53,462 bases of DNA from Desulfosporosinus metallidurans (GCF_001936615.1 NZ_MLBF01000035.1:1-53462), one strand, 5' to 3'. Positions 33,006-42,419 are shown, counted from the stretch's first letter. Translations and numbers: made by a program. Notes: generated from the letters alone by a model not told the origin.

Positions 33006-33962
33006 TTAACTTTTTCGTTCTGGCCAAAGCCCTTGAGGACGGAAGACCATAATAATAACCAGCAGGATGCCAAAGAAAAGCATCCGCATCTGACCGATGC
33101 TTCGGAAAATTTCCGGAAAGAAGACCAGAAAAACAGCCCCCAGAATCGCGCCAGGAATTTTGCCCATCCCACCAAGAATTACAGCCAATAAAATCATAGC
33201 GGATTGGGTAAAAGCGAAGGTCTCAGGCGAAATAGCAGTCATCTTGACGGCAAAGAATGCTCCCGCTACTCCCCCAAAGGCAGCGCCAATCATATAAGCA
33301 TAAAGTTTGGTCTTGACTGGATCAATCCCCATGGCTTCAGCAGCATCTTCGTCCTCGCGAATATATTGCCAAGCCCTCCCCAGGCGGGAATTATGAAGCC
33401 GTAGGGCAATGATGATGGCCAAGACGACCAAGACAAAAAAAGTGTAATAGAAATCCGTAATCTGATAGAGTTTATGCCCGAAAATACTTGGTCGTTGAAT
33501 GCCAACCAGGCCGCTCGCTCCACCCGTAATTTTCAGGTTACGCGCAACAATCCGGGTGATCTCCCCGAATCCTAAGGTCACGATGGCTAAGTAATCGCTG
33601 CGCAACCTTAGCGTCGGGCCACCAATGATAATCCCTGCAATAATACAAAAAAACACGGCTATCGGTATGGTTAACCAGAAATTCAGACCTAAATTCATCA
33701 GAATTCCGGTTGTGTAGGCTCCGACAGCAAAAAAAGCAGCATAACCGAGGTCAACCAACCCGGCATATCCTATAACAATATTCAACCCTAAAGCTAAAAT
33801 GATATAGAAAAAGGTATTGGTCACCACTTCTTCTACGTAGTTATTGGTAACCAGAGGAAGTAGGACGACGACAGTAATAAGTACTGCTAGGGCAACACCA
33901 CGTGTTTTACTGCCACCCAGCCTTTCTTTTAAACGATCTTTTAAACCTACAGAATTACCCAT
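33006..33962 (-). CDS. livM: Branched-chain-type ABC transporter permease LivM
   Basis: 318 residues, about 8-10 hydrophobic segments. Family stretches: YIILALGLNIVIGYAGLVDL, YAAFFAVGAYTTGIL, TLGFGEITRIVARNLKITGG. It pairs with LivH to form the membrane channel. It ends about 95 nt before livG, and that gap has no visible gene. The start at 33962 follows the livH stop by 3 nt. Confidence 0.93.
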   Translation of the reverse strand: MGNSVGLKDRLKERLGGSKTRGVALAVLITVVVLLPLVTNNYVEEVVTNTFFYIILALGLNIVIGYAGLVDLGYAAFFAVGAYTTGILMNLGLNFWLTIPIAVFFCIIAGIIIGGPTLRLRSDYLAIVTLGFGEITRIVARNLKITGGASGLVGIQRPSIFGHKLYQITDFYYTFFVLVVLAIIIALRLHNSRLGRAWQYIREDEDAAEAMGIDPVKTKLYAYMIGAAFGGVAGAFFAVKMTAISPETFAFTQSAMILLAVILGGMGKIPGAILGAVFLVFFPEIFRSIGQMRMLFFGILLVIIMVFRPQGLWPERKS

Positions 33963-33965
33963 CCT

Positions 33966-34886
33966 CTACATCCTCTCAATCTCGCTTTTACCCAAAATTC
34001 CAGTCGGTTTTAAAACCAGCAAAAGAATCAAGATCCCGAAGGTAAAAACGTCTTTCCAGGCGGACCCAATAAAGGGAAGTTGAGTGCCAGCAGTTTCCAG
34101 CAACCCCAAGACAAGACCTCCTAGCATAGCTCCGGGAATGCTGCCGATTCCACCGATGACTGCGGCAGTAAATGCCTTTAAGCCGATGATAAAACCCATG
34201 TAGAAATGAATACTGCCATAATACACTCCGGCCATAACCCCTGCCGCGGCCGCTAAGGCCGATCCAACAAAGAAGGTCAATCCGATCGTCTTCGTCACAT
34301 TAATCCCCATTAAACGGCAAGCATCCTGATCAAGGGCAATGGCCCGCATAGCTTTACCGTACATGGTACGATTAATGAACCAATACAAAACGAGCATTAA
34401 AATTGCCGTAGACACAACCATGATGATTTGCGTATAAGTAATATTAACAGGTCCGATACTAATGCCCTCATAACCCAGGCTAGTACTAAACGCTTTGTAT
34501 TCTCCATTGGTCATAACCATAACCCCGTTAAATAACGTAAAGGACACTCCCACCGCCGTGATCAACAGCGACATGCGCGGTGCCCGTTTATTTAAGAGCG
34601 GTTGATAGGCAATCCTATGTATCAACATTCCCAAAAGCCCCACAAGAAACATGCTAATCAATAAGGCCACAGTAATCCCTAGCCAACCGACACCTAATAT
34701 GCTTCCGAAAATACCCAGAGCTCCGAAACCTACGAAAGCTCCCGCCATATAAATATCACCATGTGCAAAATTAAGCAGCTTTATAATGCCGTAAACCATA
34801 GAATAACCCAGAGCGACGAGACTATAAAAAGAACCAAGAATTAACCCATTCACGATCTGCTGGATAACGATATAAAACACTGACAT
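33966..34886 (-). CDS. livH: Branched-chain-type ABC transporter permease LivH
   Basis: 306 residues, all membrane helices. The motif NGLILGSFYSLVALGYSMVY near the start, NFAHGDIYMAGAFVG, and AFTAAVIGGIGSIPGAMLGG near the C-terminus are LivH signatures. ATG 34886 lies 8 nt after AAGGAG; the in-frame GTG at 34895 is too close to that site. It follows livK after a 120-nt gap that contains a large stem-loop. Confidence 0.93.
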   Translation of the reverse strand: MSVFYIVIQQIVNGLILGSFYSLVALGYSMVYGIIKLLNFAHGDIYMAGAFVGFGALGIFGSILGVGWLGITVALLISMFLVGLLGMLIHRIAYQPLLNKRAPRMSLLITAVGVSFTLFNGVMVMTNGEYKAFSTSLGYEGISIGPVNITYTQIIMVVSTAILMLVLYWFINRTMYGKAMRAIALDQDACRLMGINVTKTIGLTFFVGSALAAAAGVMAGVYYGSIHFYMGFIIGLKAFTAAVIGGIGSIPGAMLGGLVLGLLETAGTQLPFIGSAWKDVFTFGILILLLVLKPTGILGKSEIERM

Positions 34887-34953
34887 GTCGTGCACTCCTT
34901 CACCCTCTTTGAGCTACCGAAGAAGATTGTACTAAATTTAAATATCTTGTGGT

Positions 34954-34996
34954 TGTCTAAGGACGACTGGGAAAAATTCCCGGTCGTCCTTAGACA
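34954..34996 (-). other. Large stem-loop between livK and livH
   Basis: Near-perfect 20-bp arms (TGTCTAAGGACGACTGGGAA against 34977-34996, one G-T pair) with an AAA loop. There is no T-run after it on the minus strand, so it is not a standard terminator. Such intercistronic stems after a binding-protein gene commonly protect the upstream mRNA and raise its yield relative to the permease genes. Confidence 0.7.
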
Positions 34997-35008
34997 CAGT
35001 TTCATTAC

Positions 35009-36166
35009 TTATTGCAAAACGAATTTACCACCCTTGACTTGAAGCACGATGAAGTTACTCTCTTTTAAGGTCTTGTCAGCAGCAAACGTTACTTTGCCCG
35101 CCAATCCCGTGAAATCTTTGGTATCAGCCAGAGCTTTAATAATTGCCTTGCCATCCGTACCTCCGGCCCGTTTTAAAGCATCTGCCATCAAGTTCATACC
35201 GTCATAGGCCAGCGGGGCATAAGCTCCGGGGGTTTGATTATATTTGGCCTTATAAGCATCCGCAAACTGTTTCGCCGCAGGCAAATATTCGGCAACCGGT
35301 GGCGAGAGTACATACGTACCTTCCCCAGCTGCACCCGACATCTGAATAAGTTTCGGATCACTACTTCCGTCTCCAACGACGATCGAACCCTTATAGCCAC
35401 CTTGACGCAGCTGTTTGATCAAAAGTGCTCCATCCGCATAATAAGCGGTCCAGAAAATCAAGTCTGCATTTTTAGATTTCAAACTAGTAACTAAGGAAGA
35501 GAAGTCCTGCTCTCCTTTAGTGGTTACGTCATGAGACACGACAGTATTCCCGGCATCTTTCCATGCTGTTTCAGTCTGCTTGGCCAAATCGGAGGAATAA
35601 GCATCCCCTTGTTCCACCAACGCTACTTTTGTAGCGCCCAACTTTTTGAAGAGTTCGACAGCCTTCTGGGTCTGGTGCACAGCTGTACCGTTAATTTCAT
35701 AGGTATTACCAGGATTTTGAGCTGCTATTTTCGAGGAATTAGCCGCCTCAACGATAAAAGGTATGTTCTTTTCATTGTAGATCGTTAAAGTCGGAACGAC
35801 CGCACCTGAACAATAACCGCCGACAATCGCCACAACACCTGCGGAGACTAGCTTATTGGCAGCTGCAGTCGCTTGTTGTGGATCACAAGCATCATCTCCA
35901 ATTATAGTGGTTATTTTTTTACCGTTGATCCCGCCTTTGGCATTAATTTCATCCACAGCCATTTTGATTGCATTTTCCATATCTTTACCGTAAGTCGCTT
36001 CCGAGCCAGTCATAGGCAAAGGTAAACCGATCTTAATATCTCCAGCGTTAGCTGCTGGTTGAGCGCTTGGAGTCATTGGTGCGCTGGGCTGTGTGCCGCA
36101 CCCAGTGACAACCAAACCTAATACTAGGAGAGTCACTGCCACTATACGTAGATACTTTTTGGACAT
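35009..36166 (-). CDS. livK: Amino acid ABC transporter substrate-binding lipoprotein LivK type
   Basis: 385 residues. A lipoprotein signal peptide is seen with lipobox LVVTGC (Cys at about 23), followed by a low-complexity linker. The periplasmic-binding-protein type I (Peripla_BP_6) fold follows: IKIGLPLPMTGSEATYGKDM, NAKGGINGKKITTIIGDDAC, VVAIVGGYCSGAVVPT. Lipid-anchored outside the membrane, it supplies ligand to LivHM. It heads a likely livKHMGF-activase-hypD transcript, so hydroxyproline or proline is the probable ligand, by context only. Confidence 0.92.
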   Translation of the reverse strand: MSKKYLRIVAVTLLVLGLVVTGCGTQPSAPMTPSAQPAANAGDIKIGLPLPMTGSEATYGKDMENAIKMAVDEINAKGGINGKKITTIIGDDACDPQQATAAANKLVSAGVVAIVGGYCSGAVVPTLTIYNEKNIPFIVEAANSSKIAAQNPGNTYEINGTAVHQTQKAVELFKKLGATKVALVEQGDAYSSDLAKQTETAWKDAGNTVVSHDVTTKGEQDFSSLVTSLKSKNADLIFWTAYYADGALLIKQLRQGGYKGSIVVGDGSSDPKLIQMSGAAGEGTYVLSPPVAEYLPAAKQFADAYKAKYNQTPGAYAPLAYDGMNLMADALKRAGGTDGKAIIKALADTKDFTGLAGKVTFAADKTLKESNFIVLQVKGGKFVLQ

Positions 36167-36527
36167 TTTAATTACCCCTCCTCCTTTTTGTATGTATAGG
36201 TACTTTATGATTTTTTACGTCCCCGCTTCACCCCCTAATTCCGGACCCAACCCATAGGTTGCTAACTCAACAAAATGGTTTTCAGCCCTCGGTGATACGA
36301 ACACCTTCAAAATCACCGATACTTACAAACACTTTGATCCGGTCAGTAAAAAAGTTCATTCAGATTGTCCATTCATTCTATGTATGCTATCCCCTAAAAT
36401 ATCTCTATCCCCAAAGCGAAATAGCTTAGAAATCCCCCGTCGTTTGCAGTAACTTGGTAATTACAGGAATTAAAGACAGATTATTCAGATAAATTTAATA
36501 ATCTGATTCCGAATTCAATTTATTAAG

Positions 36528-36556
36528 ATGATATAATGCAATACTGACTCTGTCAA
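36528..36556 (-). promoter_or_regulatory. Sigma-A promoter of the liv-hyp transcript
   Basis: On the minus strand TTGACA (36551-36556) and TATCAT (36528-36533) are separated by 17 nt. The start would be near 36520, giving a leader of about 350 nt before livK. That leader (36167-36520) contains a CGGTGAT/ATCACCG stem (36290-36320) but no riboswitch or T-box that I recognise. No sigma-54 element is seen here. Confidence 0.65.
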
Positions 36557-36621
36557 TGATTTTTACTATACTCAAAACCAATTTTTCAATTGTGTTGTAT
36601 AAAAGTAACCCCTGACAAAGA

Positions 36622-36652
36622 ACTCCGCACCCACTCTAAGCGTGTGCGGAGT
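36622..36652 (-). terminator. Stem-loop terminator after topB
   Basis: 9-bp stem ACTCCGCAC / GTGCGGAGT with a 13-nt loop, 6 nt after the topB stop. The T-run is clearer on the plus strand (CCTTTTCATTTTTT); on the minus strand it is TTCTTTG. It may insulate topB from the liv promoter in both directions. Confidence 0.6.
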
Positions 36653-36657
36653 CCTTT

Positions 36658-38838
36658 TCATTTTTTCAATTTTGCCAAAGCATCGGCTAAGGCCGTATTA
36701 ATTAACTTACCCTCATTTTGGTTCTGCAAGAACGAACCAACTTCCCTCTTATTCATAGTTCCTTTTTCAGTCTCTCTTCGTTTCGTAAAAGCTGAAAGCT
36801 TTTCGCGATGCCCACAGACGCAGGTGAACAGTTTATTTTCCCCGTCTCCCTTAATCTCCATCTTTTTGTGGCATTCAGGGCACCTTGCGTTCGACGTTTG
36901 AGAAATACCTTTCCTGTAACCGCATTCCCGATCTTGACAAACATACATCTCACCCTTCTTCCCTTTGACTTGAAGAAGAAACTTCCCACATTCCGGACAC
37001 TTTGTCCTTGTCAAATTATCATGTTTAAAAGTTTGAGCACTGCTAATCACTGTTGACACGAGTTGAGTGGCATACCCTCTCATTCCCGTCAAAAAGGCTT
37101 GACTGTTGGCCCGCCCTTTGCTAATCTCTGTCAATTGCTGTTCCCACTTGGCGGTAAGTTCTGGTGATTTAAGTTCAGGGGGGACCAAACCAATGAGTTG
37201 AATCCCTTTTGACGTGGGGATTATCTCTTTACCCTGTCGATTCATATAGAAGGAATTGAAAAGCTTTTCAATAATTTCAGCGCGTGTTGCCGGTGTTCCT
37301 AGTCCATGACTCTGGTCCATCGCTTCCCGCAGTTTCCGGTCGTCAATTAATTTACCCGGATGCTCCATGGCCGAAAGCAACGTCGCCTCAGTATGTCTAG
37401 CTGGAGGTTTCGTTTTGCCAATTGTTAACTTAATAGACAAGTTCTTAAGACTATCACCTTTGCGAATTTCCGGGAGAGTTTGCTCTGCTTCCCCTTCTCC
37501 ATTCTCTGACTCATCGTCGAAGTGACCCTGCCCTTCGTAAACCTTTCGCCATCCTTTAAGCTTCACGATTTTACTTTTGGCCGTAAAGAGTTCTCCTTTA
37601 ATGACCACCTTAACCAGCGTTTGTTCATATTCAAACGCTGGAGAAAGAACGGCAAGAAAGCGTTTGATGATCAAGTCGTAAATTTTCAGTTCCTCCGAGC
37701 TAAGCCGAGACAATGTAGGAGGTTGTTCGGTTGGAATAATGGCGTGGTGATCCGATACTTTGGAACCATCTACAAACCGTTTCGTGAGGATTAGTTTATT
37801 TCGCAAAATGCTTCGAGCCAAATCAACATAAGGTCCAAGGGCGATGCTTTTTAAACGTTCTGGCAAGGTGGGTACGATATCTTCACTGATATGACGTGAA
37901 TCCGTGCGCGGATAGGTGACTAATTTATGATTTTCATAAAGTTGCTGCATTACTGAAGACGTCGTTTTAGCTGAGAATCCATATTTACGATTGGCATCCC
38001 TCTGTAATTCCGTGAGATCATACGCCAGAGGTGGAAGTTCCTTCTTCGCCTCTTTTGTGACCTCCACGACCTCGCCTGTTTGTCCATTCACTTTAGCCAC
38101 GAGAATATCTGCTTTCGTTTTATCGAATAAGCGAGTTTGACCGTTCTTATCTTGCCAGCGAAGTTCAAAGCCGTTCGTCAAGGCATTGATTGACCAATAG
38201 TCTTTCGGAACAAACTGTCTAATTTCATTTTCCCGTTCCACAACCATTGCCAGTGTCGGAGTTTGAACTCTCCCTGCGGAAAGCTGGGCATTATATTTAC
38301 ACGTCAAAGCCCTAGTGACATTCAACCCAACTAGCCAATCAGCTTCAGCGCGGCATTCAGCTGCCGCATATAATGTTTCATAATCTCTACCTGGTTTTAA
38401 ATTGTTAAATCCTTCCTTAATAGCCCGCTCAGTTAGAGAAGATATCCACAACCTTTTGACAGGTTTTCGCCAGCCAGCCTTTTTCATAATCCAACGTGCT
38501 ACGAGTTCGCCTTCCCGACCCGCATCAGTAGCGATAATCAAATCATCAATTTCGGGACTTTTCATAAAATTTTTAACCACGCCAAATTGCTTCGAGGTTT
38601 CTTTCATAACCACCAAATCCATCTTTACCGGAAGCATTGGGAGATCTTCCATCCTCCACGTTTTATATTTCTCATCATACGACTCCGGATCTGCCAGCGT
38701 TACTAAATGCCCTAAGGCCCAAACCACAATGTATTTGGACCCCATGAAGCATCCGTTACCTTTCTGATTGCAATTAAGAATCTTTGCAATCTCACGGCCA
38801 ACAGATGGTTTTTCGGTTAATACTAACGTCTTTCCCAT
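36658..38838 (-). CDS. topB: DNA topoisomerase III
   Basis: 726 residues. The TOPRIM start is KTLVLTEKPSVGREIAKILN, with acidic motif DAGREGELVARWIM. The active-site region TYPRTDSRHISEDIVPTLPE holds the catalytic Tyr (about 310), and GLGTPATRAEIIEKLF follows. The C-terminal ~120 residues carry two Cys4 zinc-ribbon-like elements (CPECGKFLLQ...CQDRECGYR and CPECHKKMEI...CVCG). It relaxes and decatenates single-strand-containing DNA in the cytoplasm. The start is supported by AAAGGGAG. Chromosomal TopB genes are ordinary in this group, though they also occur on integrative elements; no conjugation genes are nearby. Confidence 0.95.
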   Translation of the reverse strand: MGKTLVLTEKPSVGREIAKILNCNQKGNGCFMGSKYIVVWALGHLVTLADPESYDEKYKTWRMEDLPMLPVKMDLVVMKETSKQFGVVKNFMKSPEIDDLIIATDAGREGELVARWIMKKAGWRKPVKRLWISSLTERAIKEGFNNLKPGRDYETLYAAAECRAEADWLVGLNVTRALTCKYNAQLSAGRVQTPTLAMVVERENEIRQFVPKDYWSINALTNGFELRWQDKNGQTRLFDKTKADILVAKVNGQTGEVVEVTKEAKKELPPLAYDLTELQRDANRKYGFSAKTTSSVMQQLYENHKLVTYPRTDSRHISEDIVPTLPERLKSIALGPYVDLARSILRNKLILTKRFVDGSKVSDHHAIIPTEQPPTLSRLSSEELKIYDLIIKRFLAVLSPAFEYEQTLVKVVIKGELFTAKSKIVKLKGWRKVYEGQGHFDDESENGEGEAEQTLPEIRKGDSLKNLSIKLTIGKTKPPARHTEATLLSAMEHPGKLIDDRKLREAMDQSHGLGTPATRAEIIEKLFNSFYMNRQGKEIIPTSKGIQLIGLVPPELKSPELTAKWEQQLTEISKGRANSQAFLTGMRGYATQLVSTVISSAQTFKHDNLTRTKCPECGKFLLQVKGKKGEMYVCQDRECGYRKGISQTSNARCPECHKKMEIKGDGENKLFTCVCGHREKLSAFTKRRETEKGTMNKREVGSFLQNQNEGKLINTALADALAKLKK

Positions 38839-38894
38839 GTTAGACTCCCTTTCTTTTATGGTTTCATATACATAAGTACTCTCTGATTGGATTA

Positions 38895-39884
38895 TCAGTA
38901 AGGTCCCTCACTTAGAATTTCTTCTTTTGGACTCCTTCTTCTATAATTTACAATAATAACTCCAAGCGCAACAAGAACTAAGGCCATAAACATGTTCAGA
39001 GTCAATCGTTCGCCAGGAATAAAGAAAGCAGACAAAATGGCTCCGGAGACGGGTGTCACAAACTTGTAGACACTAATTTCTCCCGCCTTATTGTATTTCA
39101 AAATGGCATACCAAAGGGAAAAGGCGGTCGCGGAAAGAAAGGCAGAATATATGAGAAGAAGGAAGGCTCGGTTCGTAAAAACCATAGCCTGAGGTTTTAA
39201 GCCCGGTAACCCAGTCGCAATAAGGAGCAAGGACCCTAAGAGCATTTGCCACGCTGTCAGAACAAAGGGATGAATTTCTTTAGAAAGGCGTTTTGCTAAA
39301 ATCGTTCCTATGGCACTCACTAGACCTGATAAAATCATATAACCTTCGCCCTGCCAAGAAAAATCAAGAGTGAAACGCGCTCCAGCATTAATCATAATAA
39401 TCCCTGCAAAACCTGCAATGATTCCAAAGAGCTTACGCCAATTCAAGCGATCATTGACATAAACAAAATGCGCTAAGACAACCACAAAGAAGGTGCCTGC
39501 CGAAGATAGGATGGCACCCTTCATGCCTGAGGTATGAGCCAATCCATTATAGAAAAAGAAGTACTGCAAACTAATTTGAAGCAACCCCAGCAGAAATAGT
39601 TGAGGGAGCATTTGCCCCCTCACTTTAGGTGACTGTCGAATTCCAGCGACGATTAGGATGAAAATCAGGATAGCTGCCAAGAAAAATCGCATTCCTGCAA
39701 GTACAATGATGGCTGATTGATCATTCGTTGCTATTCCAAGCTCGACATAGCTTACTTTCAAAACTGGGAAGGCGCTTCCCCAAAGAACTGCACAAAACAT
39801 CGCAATGGCAATGACCCAGTATTTATTAGTTAAGTAGTGTCTTAAACCGCGTTCTTTACCTCTTAAAATTGAGTTAGAGTTCAT
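38895..39884 (-). CDS. EamA/DMT-family transporter
   Basis: About 329 residues with ten predicted membrane helices in two EamA repeats (for example FCAVLWGSAFPVLKVSYVEL in repeat one; LVSAIGTILAKRLSKEIHPF at the start of repeat two). ATG 39884 follows GGAAAGGA; the upstream ATG at 39908 is unsupported. Probable drug/metabolite or amino acid exporter of the inner membrane; substrate unknown. It ends 56 nt before topB on the same strand. Confidence 0.88.
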   Translation of the reverse strand: MNSNSILRGKERGLRHYLTNKYWVIAIAMFCAVLWGSAFPVLKVSYVELGIATNDQSAIIVLAGMRFFLAAILIFILIVAGIRQSPKVRGQMLPQLFLLGLLQISLQYFFFYNGLAHTSGMKGAILSSAGTFFVVVLAHFVYVNDRLNWRKLFGIIAGFAGIIMINAGARFTLDFSWQGEGYMILSGLVSAIGTILAKRLSKEIHPFVLTAWQMLLGSLLLIATGLPGLKPQAMVFTNRAFLLLIYSAFLSATAFSLWYAILKYNKAGEISVYKFVTPVSGAILSAFFIPGERLTLNMFMALVLVALGVIIVNYRRRSPKEEILSEGPY

Positions 39885-40020
39885 AGTTAGTTCCTTTCCT
39901 CGGTTCATGAATGTTCTTATTTGTTAAATACTAAGCCCTTAAGTAGAATTGGTCAAATTTACTTACATCATAACTTTGGGAAACAAGTTCACTCTAGCGA
40001 AACGAGCTCAACAAAAAGAA

Positions 40021-40043
40021 GAGAACCCGTTAATTAGGTTCTC
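40021..40043 (-). terminator. Terminator after aspartate kinase
   Basis: 7-bp stem GAGAACC / GGTTCTC with a 9-nt loop, 40 nt after the aspartate kinase stop. It is followed on the minus strand by TTCTTTTTG. Confidence 0.65.
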
Positions 40044-40082
40044 AAGCTCCAATGGCCTAATTTCGATATCAAGATCGGAATA

Positions 40083-41471
40083 CTAGTAATCCGCAACGCA
40101 TAAATCCTCATTTAAACATACTATAGCCTTGGCATAATTTTCCCGATCAATGACAAATTGCATGTTCACTTGACGAAGAGATTGAGATATACATTTAATG
40201 TTAATGTCGTTTTTAGCCAAGGCATTAGCCGCTCTAGCTAAAATTCTAGGCATAGCAATATTGGATCCAATCACACAAACAATCGCTGCCTCCTGAACTG
40301 TAACCGTTCGATATTCTACTTCAAGTTCAGCTGCCAAGGATTCATCCAGATCGGCTTGCCAGATAACGAGTGATATGCTATTGGCATTGGTTGTTTTCAT
40401 GATGTAGCTGATATTATACCGTTTAAACTTCTCCATAATTTCAAGATCAAACCCCGGTTCTCCGACCATTGAAGTATCATGAATTTCCAAGACCACGATT
40501 TTATCCGACCCTGCAATGATTTCAATTTTCGCTTGGGGACCAATATAATCGTTTGATATAACCGTTCCCGGATGATCGGGTTCAAAGGTATTCTTTATGC
40601 GAAGGTTAATTCCAGCCATTTCTAACGGTTTAGACGCATTAGGATGAATAGCCTCCATGCCAATGTCCGCAAGTTGGTCGGCAACATCATAATTTGTCCT
40701 GCCCACCACGATTGCCTTGTCCACGCCAACGATTTTCGGATCGGCAGACGATAAATGAAATTCTTTATGAATGATTGCTTCATCCGCTTGAAGATGCGTC
40801 GCTATTTTGGAAAAAGTTATCTCCGAGTATCCCCTTTCATACTCCCGCATGATTCCTTCGATCCCTTTGGTATAGCCTGTGGCAACGATGATTGCTTCGT
40901 GAGGATTGACGTTCTTGAAGGATTTCTCGATGCGTTCGCTAATCGAAAGTTGTTTAGAATCACGAAAACCCGTTAGATCAACTAACTCAGAGAGAATACC
41001 GTTATTGCGCAGTATGTTTACAGTGTTAAAGGCGGAATGAGCCTCTCCGATGGATGCAAGTAACTCTCTTGCCGCGGAGAAAATACTATCCCGCTCGACA
41101 TATCCAGAAGCCACGATATCTTCCATACTACTTAAATAAGCTTTCGTTTGCCTAACTCGTTCTTCTAAGAATTCACGGCATACTTTAGAATCCAGACCAA
41201 TATCCGTAAACGATTCGTTAATTTTAAGCGTCTCTGTCAGGAGGTGATCCATAACACTCTCGTAATCTTCACCTTGAATAAAGCGTTGGTATACACCCGG
41301 TGCTTTAGTCTTCTTATCTTCAAGTAGCATATTGGTCACCCCTGCATATGCAGAGACTACAAATACCCTTCCATAACGAAAACCTTTTGAGTTTGAGTGG
41401 CCTATTATGTCCTTTAGCACATTCTGAAATTGGGACATCGATGTTCCACCAATTTTTTCCACAGTAAGCAT
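40083..41471 (-). CDS. Aspartate kinase
   Basis: About 462 residues. The N-terminal kinase motif is VEKIGGTSMSQF (K-GGTS), with FVVSAYAGVTNMLL and a C-terminal pair of ACT domains (about 310-460; IVVLEIHDTSMVGEPGFDLE, then VCVIGSNIAMPRILARAANA). It phosphorylates aspartate, the first step to lysine, threonine and methionine. The open frame starts at a GTG at 41504, but ATG 41471 gives the standard start and follows AGAGGGG. It stands alone with its own terminator. The gap 41472-41772 contains no lysine riboswitch or T-box that I can recognise. Confidence 0.92.
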   Translation of the reverse strand: MLTVEKIGGTSMSQFQNVLKDIIGHSNSKGFRYGRVFVVSAYAGVTNMLLEDKKTKAPGVYQRFIQGEDYESVMDHLLTETLKINESFTDIGLDSKVCREFLEERVRQTKAYLSSMEDIVASGYVERDSIFSAARELLASIGEAHSAFNTVNILRNNGILSELVDLTGFRDSKQLSISERIEKSFKNVNPHEAIIVATGYTKGIEGIMREYERGYSEITFSKIATHLQADEAIIHKEFHLSSADPKIVGVDKAIVVGRTNYDVADQLADIGMEAIHPNASKPLEMAGINLRIKNTFEPDHPGTVISNDYIGPQAKIEIIAGSDKIVVLEIHDTSMVGEPGFDLEIMEKFKRYNISYIMKTTNANSISLVIWQADLDESLAAELEVEYRTVTVQEAAIVCVIGSNIAMPRILARAANALAKNDINIKCISQSLRQVNMQFVIDRENYAKAIVCLNEDLCVADY

Positions 41472-41772
41472 AATATATTCCGAACCCCTCTTCTTTTTAT
41501 TCACCTAAACCTTTTTATTCGGCGAAATTCAGCAAATTCCTTCAACCCATGGAATTGGTACTATTTGTTACGGACATGATTCACATTATCCTCGAACCAT
41601 ATTGTACTATAACAACTCAACATTTTACAACTTTAGTGATTTTTCTAAAGTTATTATTAACCCTTCCATTCTTGCTTAATTCCTCAAACTTAGTCATAAT
41701 TAATAAACAACGTTTGCGAGTCTACTTCTTGATCACCAATAATGCTTACCAAACTAAAGGAGAGAATTACTG

Positions 41773-42317
41773 ATGCAATACCGTAAATTTGGCAACCTTG
41801 ACTTTCAGGCTCCAATTCTCGGGTTCGGGTGTATGCGTCTACCCATGTTCGACAATGATCCAGGTAAAATAGACGAAGTCGAAGCCATCTCCATGCTCCG
41901 CCATGCTATCGATAACGGAATAAATTATGTGGATACCGTCTACCCCTACCATCAAGGACAAAGTGAAATCCTGGTTGGCAAAGCCCTCCAGGACGCAATT
42001 CCTTAAGTGAACAAGAACTTTCTTTAATTAAAGAGGTCAAAAAGCAATACCTCTCTTTGACGAAGGTCGACTGTACTGCCTGTGGTTATTGCCAGCCCTG
42101 TCCTTCAGGTGTAGATATACCCCGCAATTTCGCCCTCTACAATGATGCTCACATTTATGATGACATCGCATCTTCAAAGTTTGCCTATAACACCTTCCTT
42201 GCCTCAGAAGCCAAGGCCTCAACCTGCATCGAATGTGGAGCGTGTGAAGAAGTCTGCCCACAGCAGATTGGCATCCGGGAACATCTGAAGGAAATCCAAA
42301 AAGTATTTGAGGGGTAA
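41773..42317 (+). pseudogene. Aldo/keto reductase with C-terminal ferredoxin domain, internally deleted
   Basis: The N-terminus (MQYRKFGNLDFQAPILGFGC to LVGKALQDAIP, 77 residues) is a clear aldo/keto reductase start with a good AAAGGAG site. After a stop at 42006 another frame gives LSEQELSLIKEVKKQYLSLT and two cysteine clusters, CTACGYCQPCPSGVDIPRNF and CIECGACEEVCPQQ, ending at 42317. This is the C-terminal domain of the same ~375-residue family. About 200 residues of the barrel, with the catalytic Lys/His, are missing at the junction near 42000, and the frame shifts there. Confidence 0.88.
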
Positions 42318-42361
42318 TTCATGTCCCCAATCTATGAAATTGGTGAGACTCCCAACCTTAG

Positions 42362-42400
42362 AAGAAATGCTCAATGCCCTCAGGGCATTGAGCATTTCTT
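42362..42400. terminator. Bidirectional terminator
   Basis: Perfect 18-bp stem (42362-42379 and 42383-42400) with a TCA loop, AAGAAATGCTCAATGCCC. It lies between the aldo/keto reductase pseudogene (plus) and the hypothetical gene ending at 42420 (minus). T-rich tails are present on the plus side (TTGTTATTTC). Confidence 0.8.
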
Positions 42401-42419
42401 GTTATTTCTAGTTTAATGA

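Noticed and set aside
34954..34996. Rho-independent terminator after livK
   Set aside because: No T-run follows the stem on the minus strand, and livHMGF need transcription through it.
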